DNA from: a bacterium
GTDB lineage: Bacteria > JAGOBX01
Direction of reading: 5' to 3'
Assembly: GCA_029551925.1 (NCBI GenBank)
Contig: JAKPEO010000087.1
Coordinates: 1-19,531, forward strand
DNA: 19,531 nucleotides
The translations under genes and the position numbers were made by a program. The notes below the pieces were generated by a model. The model was not told the DNA's origin. It searched no databases and saw nothing but the letters and a program-made list of their open reading frames with translations. The first letter of the stretch is position 1. The number at the start of each line of letters is the position of its first letter. Below are positions 1 through 7,735 of the stretch, one piece after another.

Positions 1-30
1 CGGTTTTAACCATTCATAAATATTCAATCG

Positions 31-825
31 TCAACAAATAAATACATCTCCACTTGCTGAAATAATTGATGTAATACTATGAGATACACAAGGTAATTCA
101 TTATTTCCTCGAATCTTATTTTCATTAAAAGCGCTATCTAAAATAGTAAAATTTTTATTTTCATATTTTTTCAAATAACTCAAATCCTTTAAAATATATA
201 ATTCTGGATTATCTATCACTGGTCGAAAATGTATATATTTAACGCCCATTTTTTTTAATCGAACTGTAAGTGTTTCTAAATTATCTAAATTGTATTGCGT
301 TAAAACATATCCTACTCCACAAACACCGCATTTTTTTGCTATTTTTTCGATATTATTAATCACATTATCAAAATTATCAGTTCCTTTTAATTGCCTATAT
401 TCATCAGCATCGCTTGCATCTAAACTAACTCTTATCCATTCAAATTTATCTATCAAATGTTCATAATTCATTATTGTGCCATTGGTAATCATTCCAACCG
501 ATAAACCATTTTTAATAATATATTCTACTATCTCACAAAAATCAGGATGAATAGTCGGCTCACCGCCACCTTCAATAACTACACCCTTTGTTCCCCCTTT
601 TTTTAAATCATCAATTAAAGCAAACAAAACTTCTTTTGTCAATGTCCCGGGCAACCTATTTCGCAATTCATAATCCGAACACCAAATACATTTTTGATTA
701 CACTCATTTGTCAATGATAATTCGACGCTTATCGGATATGTCGAATCATAATAATCTTTACTAATCTTCAATAATTCCCTAATTTTTTCAGGAAACAACA
801 TAATTTTATTTAAACCGATTTCCAT
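31..825 (-). CDS. Radical SAM/SPASM protein, cut by an in-frame TGA near the window edge
   Basis: Radical SAM enzyme. The Cx3Cx2C iron-sulfur motif is at residues 42-49 (C42, C46, C49) of the 264-residue product, counting from the ATG at 823-825. That start is chosen because AAAGGAG (837-843) lies 11 nt upstream. A longer open frame reaching 900 would overlap the preceding gene and has no such signal. A glycine-rich EGGGEPT stretch follows the cluster, as in the family. The protein enters a C-terminal SPASM-like region (GDVFIC) and then meets TGA at 31-33. The ten codons after it (RLNIYEWLKP) still look like SPASM protein, so the gene probably once continued beyond base 1. It is last in the operon, 32 nt after the CxxC mini-protein. 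Substrate unknown; such proteins in glycan loci are usually uncharacterised. Fold is certain; whether the TGA is a mutation, an error or recoding is open. Confidence 0.85.
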   Translation of the reverse strand: MEIGLNKIMLFPEKIRELLKISKDYYDSTYPISVELSLTNECNQKCIWCSDYELRNRLPGTLTKEVLFALIDDLKKGGTKGVVIEGGGEPTIHPDFCEIVEYIIKNGLSVGMITNGTIMNYEHLIDKFEWIRVSLDASDADEYRQLKGTDNFDNVINNIEKIAKKCGVCGVGYVLTQYNLDNLETLTVRLKKMGVKYIHFRPVIDNPELYILKDLSYLKKYENKNFTILDSAFNENKIRGNNELPCVSHSITSIISASGDVFIC

Positions 826-857
826 TACTTTTTGTTCTCCTTTCTGGATGTGATTTT

Positions 858-1055
858 TTAATTTAACGGACGCGGACCTCTCATTTGTCCTACTATACAT
901 TGACTACATTTATATCCACCACTACTATATTTACCTTTATGTTTATTCAAACAAAAGGCACATACTCTAAAATTACATTTATTACAAAGAAACCAATATG
1001 CTCCATTCATAGGATAATCCTTTCCGCAAACTATACAAGTTACTTGACTCATCAT
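858..1055 (-). CDS. Small four-CxxC zinc-binding protein
   Basis: A 65-residue hypothetical protein with four CxxC pairs (C7/C10, C24/C27, C32/C35, C50/C53), enough ligands for two zinc ions. The order of knuckles resembles double zinc-ribbon, B-box or RING-like cross-brace folds, but I cannot assign a family. There is no signal peptide and no membrane segment, so it is probably cytoplasmic. The basic tail RGPRPLN suggests nucleic-acid or protein contact (inference). Two adjacent ATG codons open the frame and no clear Shine-Dalgarno sequence precedes them. It sits between an epimerase gene and a radical SAM gene in the same orientation and is probably co-transcribed with them. Cysteine spacing this regular would not arise by chance in AT-rich DNA, so I take the gene as real. 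Function is unknown. Confidence 0.75.
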   Translation of the reverse strand: MMSQVTCIVCGKDYPMNGAYWFLCNKCNFRVCAFCLNKHKGKYSSGGYKCSQCIVGQMRGPRPLN

Positions 1056-1090
1056 AAAAATTAATTATCGAATTTCGCAAAAACTCTAAT

Positions 1091-1963
1091 TTATATTTTT
1101 TTATCAAAATATCTCAAAGTATTAAAAATCCCTTGTGCAATGCCGTATCTAAATGTAAATATTTTATTTAATTTTTTTGCGCTAAAAATCCGCTTATCTA
1201 CTTTTCCCCAAAATAACGGATACGGCAATAATATTTTTTTTAATCCATAATACTCTAATAAAATTTTAAATATTTCTTTTTCATTAAATTTTTCTTCGGC
1301 ATCTGCCACTATATAAATCTCATTATTTGTTTGTTCGTTTTCTAAACAAAATTCTATTACATCGCGGACATCTTTGACATAAAGCAAATGCGTATTTCTA
1401 TTTCGATAAAATATTATTCCTAATCTTTTGCCGCGCACTTTTATTCTTTCAAAATATTTCTTATAATCTTCTCTACCTTCGCCAAATATATTTGTCGGGC
1501 GCAAAATTGTATATATTAATCCGCTATTTTTTATTACTTCTTCTGCTGCTAATTTTGTCTCGCCATAATAATTTATCGGTTTTGTTTTTGTTTCTTCTGT
1601 GATTATTTTTCCGCAAACTTCTGAATAAACAGACACGCTGCTTAAATAAATAATTTTTTTTATATTTTTAATTTTTGCAAATTCGCAAATATTTTTCACG
1701 CCTTCGACATTGACTTTATACAACTTTTCTTTTTCAATATTCGGATTTGTCAATGCCGATAAATGTACAATAAAATCAATATCATCGGTAATTTGAAATA
1801 ATTGAGATTTATTAGTTATATCTATTTGATAATATTTTTTTATTTTTTTGCTTCTTGATTGTTCGCAAATATCAAGTCCGATTACAAAATATTCTTTCTC
1901 AAAAATTTCAATTAAATGTTTTCCTACAAATCCATTTATTCCTGTAATCAAAACACTTTTCAT
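1091..1963 (-). CDS. NAD-dependent epimerase/dehydratase (extended SDR)
   Basis: A 290-residue nucleotide-sugar epimerase, dehydratase or reductase. The N-terminal Rossmann motif TGINGFVG (residues 7-14) binds NAD(P), an HLSALTNP segment lies near residue 68, and the catalytic pair is Y133xxxK137 (YYGETK) after an LSSVSVYS strand that supplies the Ser/Thr. Length is slightly short of the roughly 310-340 residues usual for GalE-like enzymes. Start is the ATG at 1961-1963. It follows a decayed small gene by a few bases and has no strong Shine-Dalgarno sequence, so translation may be coupled. Its neighbours (RmlD-like reductase, CMP-sugar synthetase, another epimerase) place it in nucleotide-sugar synthesis. 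The actual sugar cannot be told from sequence. Confidence 0.88.
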   Translation of the reverse strand: MKSVLITGINGFVGKHLIEIFEKEYFVIGLDICEQSRSKKIKKYYQIDITNKSQLFQITDDIDFIVHLSALTNPNIEKEKLYKVNVEGVKNICEFAKIKNIKKIIYLSSVSVYSEVCGKIITEETKTKPINYYGETKLAAEEVIKNSGLIYTILRPTNIFGEGREDYKKYFERIKVRGKRLGIIFYRNRNTHLLYVKDVRDVIEFCLENEQTNNEIYIVADAEEKFNEKEIFKILLEYYGLKKILLPYPLFWGKVDKRIFSAKKLNKIFTFRYGIAQGIFNTLRYFDKKI

Positions 1964-1970
1964 ATTTTAT

Positions 1971-2401
1971 TCAATGTCTATAAAATACCGCTTCTAATCC
2001 ATACGACTTTTTTTCTGTTTTTATTATACATCCTTTCATTCTTGTAGAATTATCAACATCTATTCCGATTATATATGCCGCTTCAAATTCTTTTTTATTT
2101 TTTTTAATTTAGTTTTCAATAATGCCTAACTAATCATTTTTTAGTGTTCAATTTCGCCTTCGCCAATAATAGTTTTATTATTTATTTTTATGATTATTTT
2201 TAAATATTTCTCTTTTCTTTCAATAATCATTTTGCCTTGATAAAGAGCTTTTGTTTCTGCCATTCTTCCCATCACTATATATTTGCCAACGAACATATTA
2301 TATAAATCCATTAATATTATTTTTTTGACTATACTGACCAAAAATCAAATTTGAATTAAACAACAAAAATATAATAAAAAAAATATTTTATTATATTTCA
2401 T
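1971..2401 (-). pseudogene. Decayed small gene with hydrophobic N-terminus (lipocalin-like beta pattern)
   Basis: An ATG at 2399-2401, preceded by AGGTGA at the end of the RmlD-like gene, starts an apparent signal or membrane segment, MKYNKIFFLLYFCCLIQI. A TGA (2345-2347) interrupts it, and the same frame continues as VSIVKKIILMDLYNMFVGKY... to EIEH, where TAA (2141-2143) stops it. Coding-like sequence resumes one frame over, with further TAG and TAA codons where lysines would fit, then KKEFEAAYIIGIDVDNSTRM and on to a final TGA at 1971-1973. The intact gene would have made about 140 residues. Alternating GKY/GRM/GKM strands give a lipocalin-like beta pattern, but no family is firmly recognised. 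Several nonsense codons plus a frame change argue for a true pseudogene rather than one sequencing error. A shorter 66-residue reading (2141-2341, TTG start) might still be translated. Confidence 0.6.
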
Positions 2402-2404
2402 AAT

Positions 2405-3319
2405 TCACCTATTTATTTCGTTTTTTCTAAAATCTAATAAAAACTCTATTCCCTGCGAAATATTTGCCGGTATATAATTTAAAACCTTTCTTATTTTTAT
2501 TATATCAAAAGAGGTATTTTTCGGACGCGGCGCTATTTCTTTAAAATAAGAATTAGGCACTGCTTTAATTTTTGATTTATCATAATTTGTTAATTCCGCT
2601 ATCTTTAAGCCAAATTCATAGCGTGAAACTATTTCACTGCCAGCAATATTAAATACGCCATTCAAATTTTTATCAATTATTTTTAAGATAATCTTTGCAC
2701 AATCATTTACTAATAACGGATTGCAATATATATCATCTACCAACATAATTTCTTTATTTTCTTTTTGTAATCGTAATTGCCAAGTAAACGGATTCTCTCG
2801 TTCTAATTCATCATTCCAACCATACATTAATATCGGTCTTACTATTACATAATCTTTTAAGTTTTCCATCACATAATCTTCTTCCATTACTTTTAATTTT
2901 CCATAATAATTTATCGGATTGCGTTCTGAATTTTCATTATACGGAGGATTATCGCCATCATATACAGCATTAGTAGAAATCTGGACAAACTTCACATTAA
3001 ATTCTCTACATAAATCAACTATATTCTTTGTCCCTACAAAATTCGTTTGATACGCTTCTTCTTGATTTCTTTCTACATAATCTACATTCGCTAATGACGC
3101 ACAATTAATTATAATTTCTACATTTTCTTTTCGGATTATTTCTTTTAATAAATTCTTATCTCTTATATCCAAAAAATATTTTTTTTCTAGCAAATCCAAA
3201 GTCTTAAATTTTTTATCCGGAAAATATCCACCAATAATTTCTATTTTTTCATTTTTATTTTCAAATATAATTGCGCGACCTAATAAACCTGTCGCGCCTA
3301 TAATCAATACTCTTTTCAA
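2405..3319 (-). CDS. RmlD-like NAD(P)-dependent sugar reductase
   Basis: A 304-residue protein of the RmlD substrate-binding family (dTDP-4-dehydrorhamnose reductase type). It opens with GATGLLG (residues 8-14), has the NCASLANVDYVE segment (72-83) typical of RmlD, the STNAVYDG strand (115-122) and the catalytic pair Y139xxxK143 (YYGKLK). Start is a TTG at 3317-3319; it is supported by GGAG about nine bases upstream, and no ATG fits as well. It probably reduces a 4-keto group of an NDP-hexose. RmlA, RmlB and RmlC are absent from the window, so rhamnose synthesis itself cannot be claimed. It stops with TGA at 2405-2407, four nt before the ATG of the decayed small gene. Confidence 0.88.
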   Translation of the reverse strand: MKRVLIIGATGLLGRAIIFENKNEKIEIIGGYFPDKKFKTLDLLEKKYFLDIRDKNLLKEIIRKENVEIIINCASLANVDYVERNQEEAYQTNFVGTKNIVDLCREFNVKFVQISTNAVYDGDNPPYNENSERNPINYYGKLKVMEEDYVMENLKDYVIVRPILMYGWNDELERENPFTWQLRLQKENKEIMLVDDIYCNPLLVNDCAKIILKIIDKNLNGVFNIAGSEIVSRYEFGLKIAELTNYDKSKIKAVPNSYFKEIAPRPKNTSFDIIKIRKVLNYIPANISQGIEFLLDFRKNEINR

Positions 3320-3366
3320 AATATATTCTCCATAATAATTATTACAATTTACTATTAACCAAATTT

Positions 3367-4332
3367 CTAAATTGTCAATTTTTTAAATTTTTCTTCTGTC
3401 AAAATCGGCAAGCCAATACCATAAACATTATCAGCGCCTTTTATTCCTAAATCTTCGCTCAACCATTTCAAATGTTCAAACGCTTCGTCTAAATTCGTCA
3501 ATTGCGTATCGCCGCCATATTTCAAATGTTTTGATAACGCAAGAGCCAATATCCCAGATATATGCGGCGCTGCCATTGATGTGCCTGAAAATACCGCATA
3601 TTTATTATTCGGTATTGTCGATAATATTTCAAAGCCCGGTGCAACTACTCCCATTTTTTGCAGTCCCTTTCCAGTATTAGAAAATTCAGTTATTCGCTTT
3701 TTACTTTCTATCGCGCCTACTGCTATACATAATTTTTCTTCTGCGTATCTTGCAGGATATCCTAAATCGCTCCAATTGCCTTCATTGCCAACTGCGCATA
3801 CACTAATTAGTTTTTCTTTTTTCGCTGATATTAATGCCTGTTTCAATTCTGGCGCGCCTATCGCAGCGCCTAATGACATTGATAATATCTTTATATTATA
3901 CTTTTTACTATTTTCGATTGCCCAATAAATGCCCCGCGTAATCCAACTTAAATCGCCTTCGCCTTTATTATTTAAAACCTTCACTGGAATTATTTTTGCC
4001 TTTGGCGCTACGCCGATGATGCCAATACCGTTTCTATTAGCAGCTATTATCCCGCTGCAATGCGTGCCGTGCGATTGTCTATCTCTTATATCATATGATT
4101 TTTTCAATGACACAGCATTAAATCCTACTATTTTGTTTTTTTCAATAATAAAAGAATCTGCTAAATCTTTATGCGCAAACGATACGCCTGTGTCAAGCAC
4201 AGCAACGCTGATATTCTCGCCTTCTGATAATTTCCATATATCAGGCGCGCCTATTATCTTCACGCCCCAATCAATATTTTCTTTTATCTTTTTATAAACG
4301 CTTATTTTTTTATAAGACAATAAATTAAACAT
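3367..4332 (-). CDS. Intracellular subtilisin-like serine protease (S8)
   Basis: A 321-residue S8 peptidase with a complete catalytic triad: D47 in VAVLDTGV, H88 in SHGTHCSG and S252 in SGTSMAAPH, with oxyanion residue N183 in AVGNEGN. There is no signal peptide. About 35 residues precede the catalytic domain and start with NLLSYKKI, resembling the short LIPY-type inhibitory extension of Bacillus intracellular subtilisins. I infer a cytoplasmic protease held inactive until this extension is cut. The ATG lies six nt after the TGA of the cyclase gene and in the same frame, with no separate Shine-Dalgarno sequence, so it is probably translated by reinitiation. A cytoplasmic protease inside a sugar operon is unusual. 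The protease call is firm; the substrate is unknown. Confidence 0.93.
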   Translation of the reverse strand: MFNLLSYKKISVYKKIKENIDWGVKIIGAPDIWKLSEGENISVAVLDTGVSFAHKDLADSFIIEKNKIVGFNAVSLKKSYDIRDRQSHGTHCSGIIAANRNGIGIIGVAPKAKIIPVKVLNNKGEGDLSWITRGIYWAIENSKKYNIKILSMSLGAAIGAPELKQALISAKKEKLISVCAVGNEGNWSDLGYPARYAEEKLCIAVGAIESKKRITEFSNTGKGLQKMGVVAPGFEILSTIPNNKYAVFSGTSMAAPHISGILALALSKHLKYGGDTQLTNLDEAFEHLKWLSEDLGIKGADNVYGIGLPILTEEKFKKLTI

Positions 4333-4338
4333 TTTTTT

Positions 4339-5013
4339 TCAAAATAATTCAGCAATAACTGTCACAGGCGCGGCATCAATTTGTTCAATAAAATACGGCG
4401 CGGCAATTATTTTTCTAATCTTATAATTTTTCTTAATTGCGCTTAATTTCATATCTTCTATCAATATAATCGGCTTGCGATGAGCCAATGCTGATTTATG
4501 CGCCGCTCTGCCTTCTTCGCGATTCTTAATATTTGAAATTGAAATCGTATCTATTCCGAATGCTCTTACAGTTCGCCAATTTTTTCTGATAAATTCAAAA
4601 CATTCGGCTAATACAAATGGATTATCAAAAATATATTTTTCTGTATTTCGATATTTTTCAAAATGCGTGCGAACTAAAAGCAGATCATTATTCTGAATTT
4701 TATTAGCATTTTTTTTTAAATCATCAATAGTCAATGCCATATTACTTTTTTTCTCTATATCTAACAATATCGGCTTTTCAAAAATAAAATCAGTTATTTT
4801 ATAATCGCAAATTTTTTTGGCATTATTACTAAAATGAAACGGACAATCTAAATGCGTAGCTGTATGATTATTAAACGATAAATTAAATGTATTGCAACTA
4901 TCGCCTTTTTGTTTGTCTTTAATTTGTGTAACAACCACTTTATCTGTTCCTGAATATACAGGCGTATCCGATGTTATTTTATGCGATAATAGAATAAATT
5001 TATTTTTTTTCAT
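4339..5013 (-). CDS. Cyclase family protein (kynurenine formamidase-like metal hydrolase)
   Basis: A 224-residue member of the putative-cyclase/kynurenine formamidase family (PF04199). The signature HTATHLDCPFHF covers residues 50-61, with metal-ligand candidates H50, H54 and D56 plus H60. The family hydrolyses amide or lactone-type bonds, for example N-formylkynurenine and isatin, using a divalent metal. There is no signal peptide, so it is cytoplasmic. It sits between a PGDH-like dehydrogenase and a subtilisin. Tryptophan catabolism genes are not nearby, so a role in opening a lactone or amide during sugar-acid synthesis is more likely (inference). It ends with TGA, followed by AAA AAA ATG of the protease gene in the same frame. 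The start has only a weak purine stretch upstream. Confidence 0.85.
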   Translation of the reverse strand: MKKNKFILLSHKITSDTPVYSGTDKVVVTQIKDKQKGDSCNTFNLSFNNHTATHLDCPFHFSNNAKKICDYKITDFIFEKPILLDIEKKSNMALTIDDLKKNANKIQNNDLLLVRTHFEKYRNTEKYIFDNPFVLAECFEFIRKNWRTVRAFGIDTISISNIKNREEGRAAHKSALAHRKPIILIEDMKLSAIKKNYKIRKIIAAPYFIEQIDAAPVTVIAELF

Positions 5014-5053
5014 TTTCTGATATTTTTTGATTTTTAAAAATTAAGATATGAAA

Positions 5054-6037
5054 TTATTTTAAAATATTAGCGTTTTGACGATCGTAAAAATAATCAGTTA
5101 TATTTTGCACTGCGCCTAATTCCATTAAATATCTGCTTTTTTCAGAGCACGAGCCCAAATGCGGCGTGAGAATAATATTATTTAATTTTATCAATTCGCC
5201 GTAATACGGCTCTTGTTCAAATACATCTACTGCCGCAAAAAAATCAGGAGTTGCTTTTAAATGGTCATATAGATCTTTTTCATTTATTATTCCGCCGCGC
5301 GAAGTATTTATCAAAATACAATTTTTTTTCATTTGTAATAATTGTTTTTTTGTAATCAGATTCCTTGTCTTATTTGTCAGCGGAATATGTAGCGATATAA
5401 TATCGCACATTTTATATATTTTATTTTTTGCGCTAAAAATTAAATTATTTTCATTTATAAATTTTTCATCTGGCGCAATATCATTTACAAAAATTTTGCA
5501 ATTAAATGGTTTTAATAATTTTGCTAATATTTTACCTATTCTGCCGAGCCCAATAATACCTATTTTTTTCTCGCAAATATCCAATCCAACAAAACGATTC
5601 CATTTATTATTGCGCAAATCATTATCTACATTCAAAATTCTCCGCGCTGCATTAATAATCAAACCGATCGTTAATTCTGCAACTGCATTACTCGGCGCAT
5701 CCGGCGTATATGCGACCGCTATATTGCGTTTTCGAGTTTCAGCAAAATTAATATTATCAAGTCCAATACCTAATCTCGAAATTATTTTCAAGTTTTTAGC
5801 ATTATCCAATATTTCAGCATCATATTGTTCTGTGCCTGCAATAACAGCATCTGCTGTCTGAATATAATTTATAATTTCAGCTTTGGTTAATTTTCGTTTT
5901 TCTTTAAGCGCAGGTCCAATAATTTCTAATTTATATTTTTTCGCTAATTGCAAAGGCGTCTGGTCTTTAACACAAAATGGATAGGAAGTTAATAGCGCAT
6001 TTATTCTCTTAATATTATTTTTATTCTGGGTTTTCAT
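5054..6037 (-). CDS. D-3-phosphoglycerate dehydrogenase-like 2-hydroxyacid dehydrogenase
   Basis: A 327-residue NAD-dependent D-isomer-specific 2-hydroxyacid dehydrogenase. The NAD-binding motif GLGRIG spans residues 163-168. The catalytic triad is visible as R247 (NTSRGG), E276 (DVFEQEP) and H293 (TPHLGS). It has no C-terminal ACT regulatory domain, so it resembles the short PGDH type. In the cell it would interconvert a 2-keto acid and a D-2-hydroxy acid. Standing eight nt after the CMP-sugar synthetase gene and before a cyclase, it is more likely a specialised enzyme for a sugar acid or glycerate-type substituent than housekeeping serine synthesis, though the latter is not excluded. Confidence 0.9.
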   Translation of the reverse strand: MKTQNKNNIKRINALLTSYPFCVKDQTPLQLAKKYKLEIIGPALKEKRKLTKAEIINYIQTADAVIAGTEQYDAEILDNAKNLKIISRLGIGLDNINFAETRKRNIAVAYTPDAPSNAVAELTIGLIINAARRILNVDNDLRNNKWNRFVGLDICEKKIGIIGLGRIGKILAKLLKPFNCKIFVNDIAPDEKFINENNLIFSAKNKIYKMCDIISLHIPLTNKTRNLITKKQLLQMKKNCILINTSRGGIINEKDLYDHLKATPDFFAAVDVFEQEPYYGELIKLNNIILTPHLGSCSEKSRYLMELGAVQNITDYFYDRQNANILK

Positions 6038-6045
6038 ACAAACAA

Positions 6046-6801
6046 TTATCTCTTATCGTATGGCGTCTGCGTCTCGCTAAATCCGTGTTTTTTTAACCAA
6101 TATTCTACTTGCGGTACTTGCCATTCAAAATCAATATCGCAGCCGCCCCAATGTTTAATCGGAAAAATTTTTCTGCCCATCCATTTTTGCGGCAGTAATC
6201 CTTCTTCTAAATGCTCTAAATTACGCGGACGCACAACTGACACTGCTACATCAGCAAACCATACGCTGCCTTGCGAATCTCTATCGCAATTAAGATTTTT
6301 CGGATCGCCGAAAGTTTCAAACGGCACAAACGGCTCTAATAATCCTTCTTTATTTTCACGGCGCGCGCGCAGCGGACTCCACATATTATATTCTGATACT
6401 GTGATCGCTGAATCATATTCCGGATGCTTTCGCAAAATTTCAATACCATAATCTATTTCGCTTGCCAGCAAAGTCGCAGCATTACAAAATAATAACACCA
6501 TTAATTCAACATCTGATGTTATATTTTCTTTTATCCAATAATATCCGTGTTTATATGCATCCTCGCCTAATGCTTCTTTTGTGCATAAATACGCCGGTCT
6601 ATCAATAACACTAGCACCATATTGTAATGAAATTTCTTTTATTTTTGGCGAATCTGTTGAGACAAATACTCTATCAACATATTTTGAATTTAACGCGGCT
6701 AATAATGGATACAACATTAATGGTCTGCCTAATATCGGCATCACATTTTTTCCCGGAAATCCAACGCTGCCTTCGCGACCTAATAATAATGCAAATATCA
6801 T
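6046..6801 (-). CDS. CMP-sugar synthetase (acylneuraminate cytidylyltransferase family)
   Basis: A 251-residue cytidylyltransferase of the NeuA/KdsB fold that joins CTP to an acidic sugar, releasing pyrophosphate. The CTP-binding loop GREGSVGFPGKN is at residues 8-19, followed by PILGRPLM and the STDSPKI strand with YGASVIDRP, all in the family's usual order. The loop begins GREGS rather than the ARGGS common in NeuA, placing it in a divergent subgroup. GGAG sits about nine bases before the ATG at 6799-6801. It is 21 nt after the epimerase gene and eight nt before the PGDH-like gene. No NeuB-type condensing enzyme is in the window, so the sugar may be sialic, legionaminic, Kdo-like or something new. 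Confidence 0.9.
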   Translation of the reverse strand: MIFALLLGREGSVGFPGKNVMPILGRPLMLYPLLAALNSKYVDRVFVSTDSPKIKEISLQYGASVIDRPAYLCTKEALGEDAYKHGYYWIKENITSDVELMVLLFCNAATLLASEIDYGIEILRKHPEYDSAITVSEYNMWSPLRARRENKEGLLEPFVPFETFGDPKNLNCDRDSQGSVWFADVAVSVVRPRNLEHLEEGLLPQKWMGRKIFPIKHWGGCDIDFEWQVPQVEYWLKKHGFSETQTPYDKR

Positions 6802-6822
6802 AACATATCTCCAAAATAAAAT

Positions 6823-7704
6823 TTATTCAAGATTTTTGTTTTTTTTCATTTTATACAATAAATCCAATAATCCCTGGCCTAAATCAATATGCGGATTTAT
6901 CAAATATTTCTTGCCTAATTTCGGTTTAAATGTATATGGCGTAATTTCATAATGCTCCTCATAATTGCCCGGCAAATATTCGATTTCTATTTCATTATTA
7001 AACATTTCTTTTATCATAAACAATAAATCTTTTATTTTTATCGCTGTATTTCCTGTTAATATTACATTTTCATTATCGAATTTTTCATCTAAAATATCAA
7101 CGCTTGCGCGCGCCGCATCATAAATATGTATATACTCGCGCAATTCATTGCCATCGCCGTATCTAATAATTTTTTTGTTTTTTAACGCTTGCTCTAAAAC
7201 ATCATTTATCCAATTATTCTTTTGGGCATTTGGACCATATACAGAACCATAACGCAAAATCGTATATTTTAATTCAAATTTTTTGCTGTATGTCTCTATC
7301 ATTAATTCGCTCATCTGTTTGCTGCACCGATAAAATGCGCCTTTATCGCTATATACATAAATCGTGCTTGCAAAAATATATCTTTCGACTTTGTGATTTT
7401 TACACGCTTCTAAAATATTTAGATTGCCTAATACATTTGTTTTTAATGTATTATACGGCTGCTGATTCGCTATTTCTAAATCTACTATGCCGGCAAAATT
7501 ATAAACTATTGCTTTATCTTTAATCGCATCTGAAACAGCGTTAAAATCTAAAATATCGCCTTTTATAAATTTTATTCTGCTATCATTTTCAAAATTATCA
7601 TTAATATCAAAAATCGAAACATTATAGCCGCGCATTAATAATTCTTTTGCTACGGCATTACCTATAAAACCAGCGCCGCCTATAACTAATACATTTTTTT
7701 GCAT
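6823..7704 (-). CDS. NAD-dependent epimerase/dehydratase (GalE-like SDR)
   Basis: A 293-residue extended SDR. The NAD motif GGAGFIG is at residues 9-15, an NFAG segment is near 69, STIYVYS at 113-119 provides the catalytic Ser/Thr, and the pair is Y125xxxK129 (YRCSK). YGPNAQ and the GDGNELREYIHIYDAA segment match the UDP-glucose epimerase/dehydratase group. A clear Shine-Dalgarno sequence, AAAGGA, precedes the ATG at 7702-7704. It is the second gene of the operon starting at the consensus promoter near 8190 and lies 31 nt after the small membrane protein. Likely role: supplying or modifying a nucleotide sugar for the CMP-sugar branch. Substrate not determinable. Confidence 0.9.
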   Translation of the reverse strand: MQKNVLVIGGAGFIGNAVAKELLMRGYNVSIFDINDNFENDSRIKFIKGDILDFNAVSDAIKDKAIVYNFAGIVDLEIANQQPYNTLKTNVLGNLNILEACKNHKVERYIFASTIYVYSDKGAFYRCSKQMSELMIETYSKKFELKYTILRYGSVYGPNAQKNNWINDVLEQALKNKKIIRYGDGNELREYIHIYDAARASVDILDEKFDNENVILTGNTAIKIKDLLFMIKEMFNNEIEIEYLPGNYEEHYEITPYTFKPKLGKKYLINPHIDLGQGLLDLLYKMKKNKNLE

Positions 7705-7735
7705 ATTTTTTTTCCTTTATATTTTAATTTGATTT

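Noticed and set aside
3581-4297. Two plus-strand open frames opposite the subtilisin gene
   Set aside because: Antisense shadows of a gene with a complete catalytic triad on the other strand; no motifs of their own.
5496-6952. Plus-strand open frames opposite the PGDH-like and CMP-sugar synthetase genes
   Set aside because: Antisense shadows of well-recognised enzymes; no start signal or family similarity.
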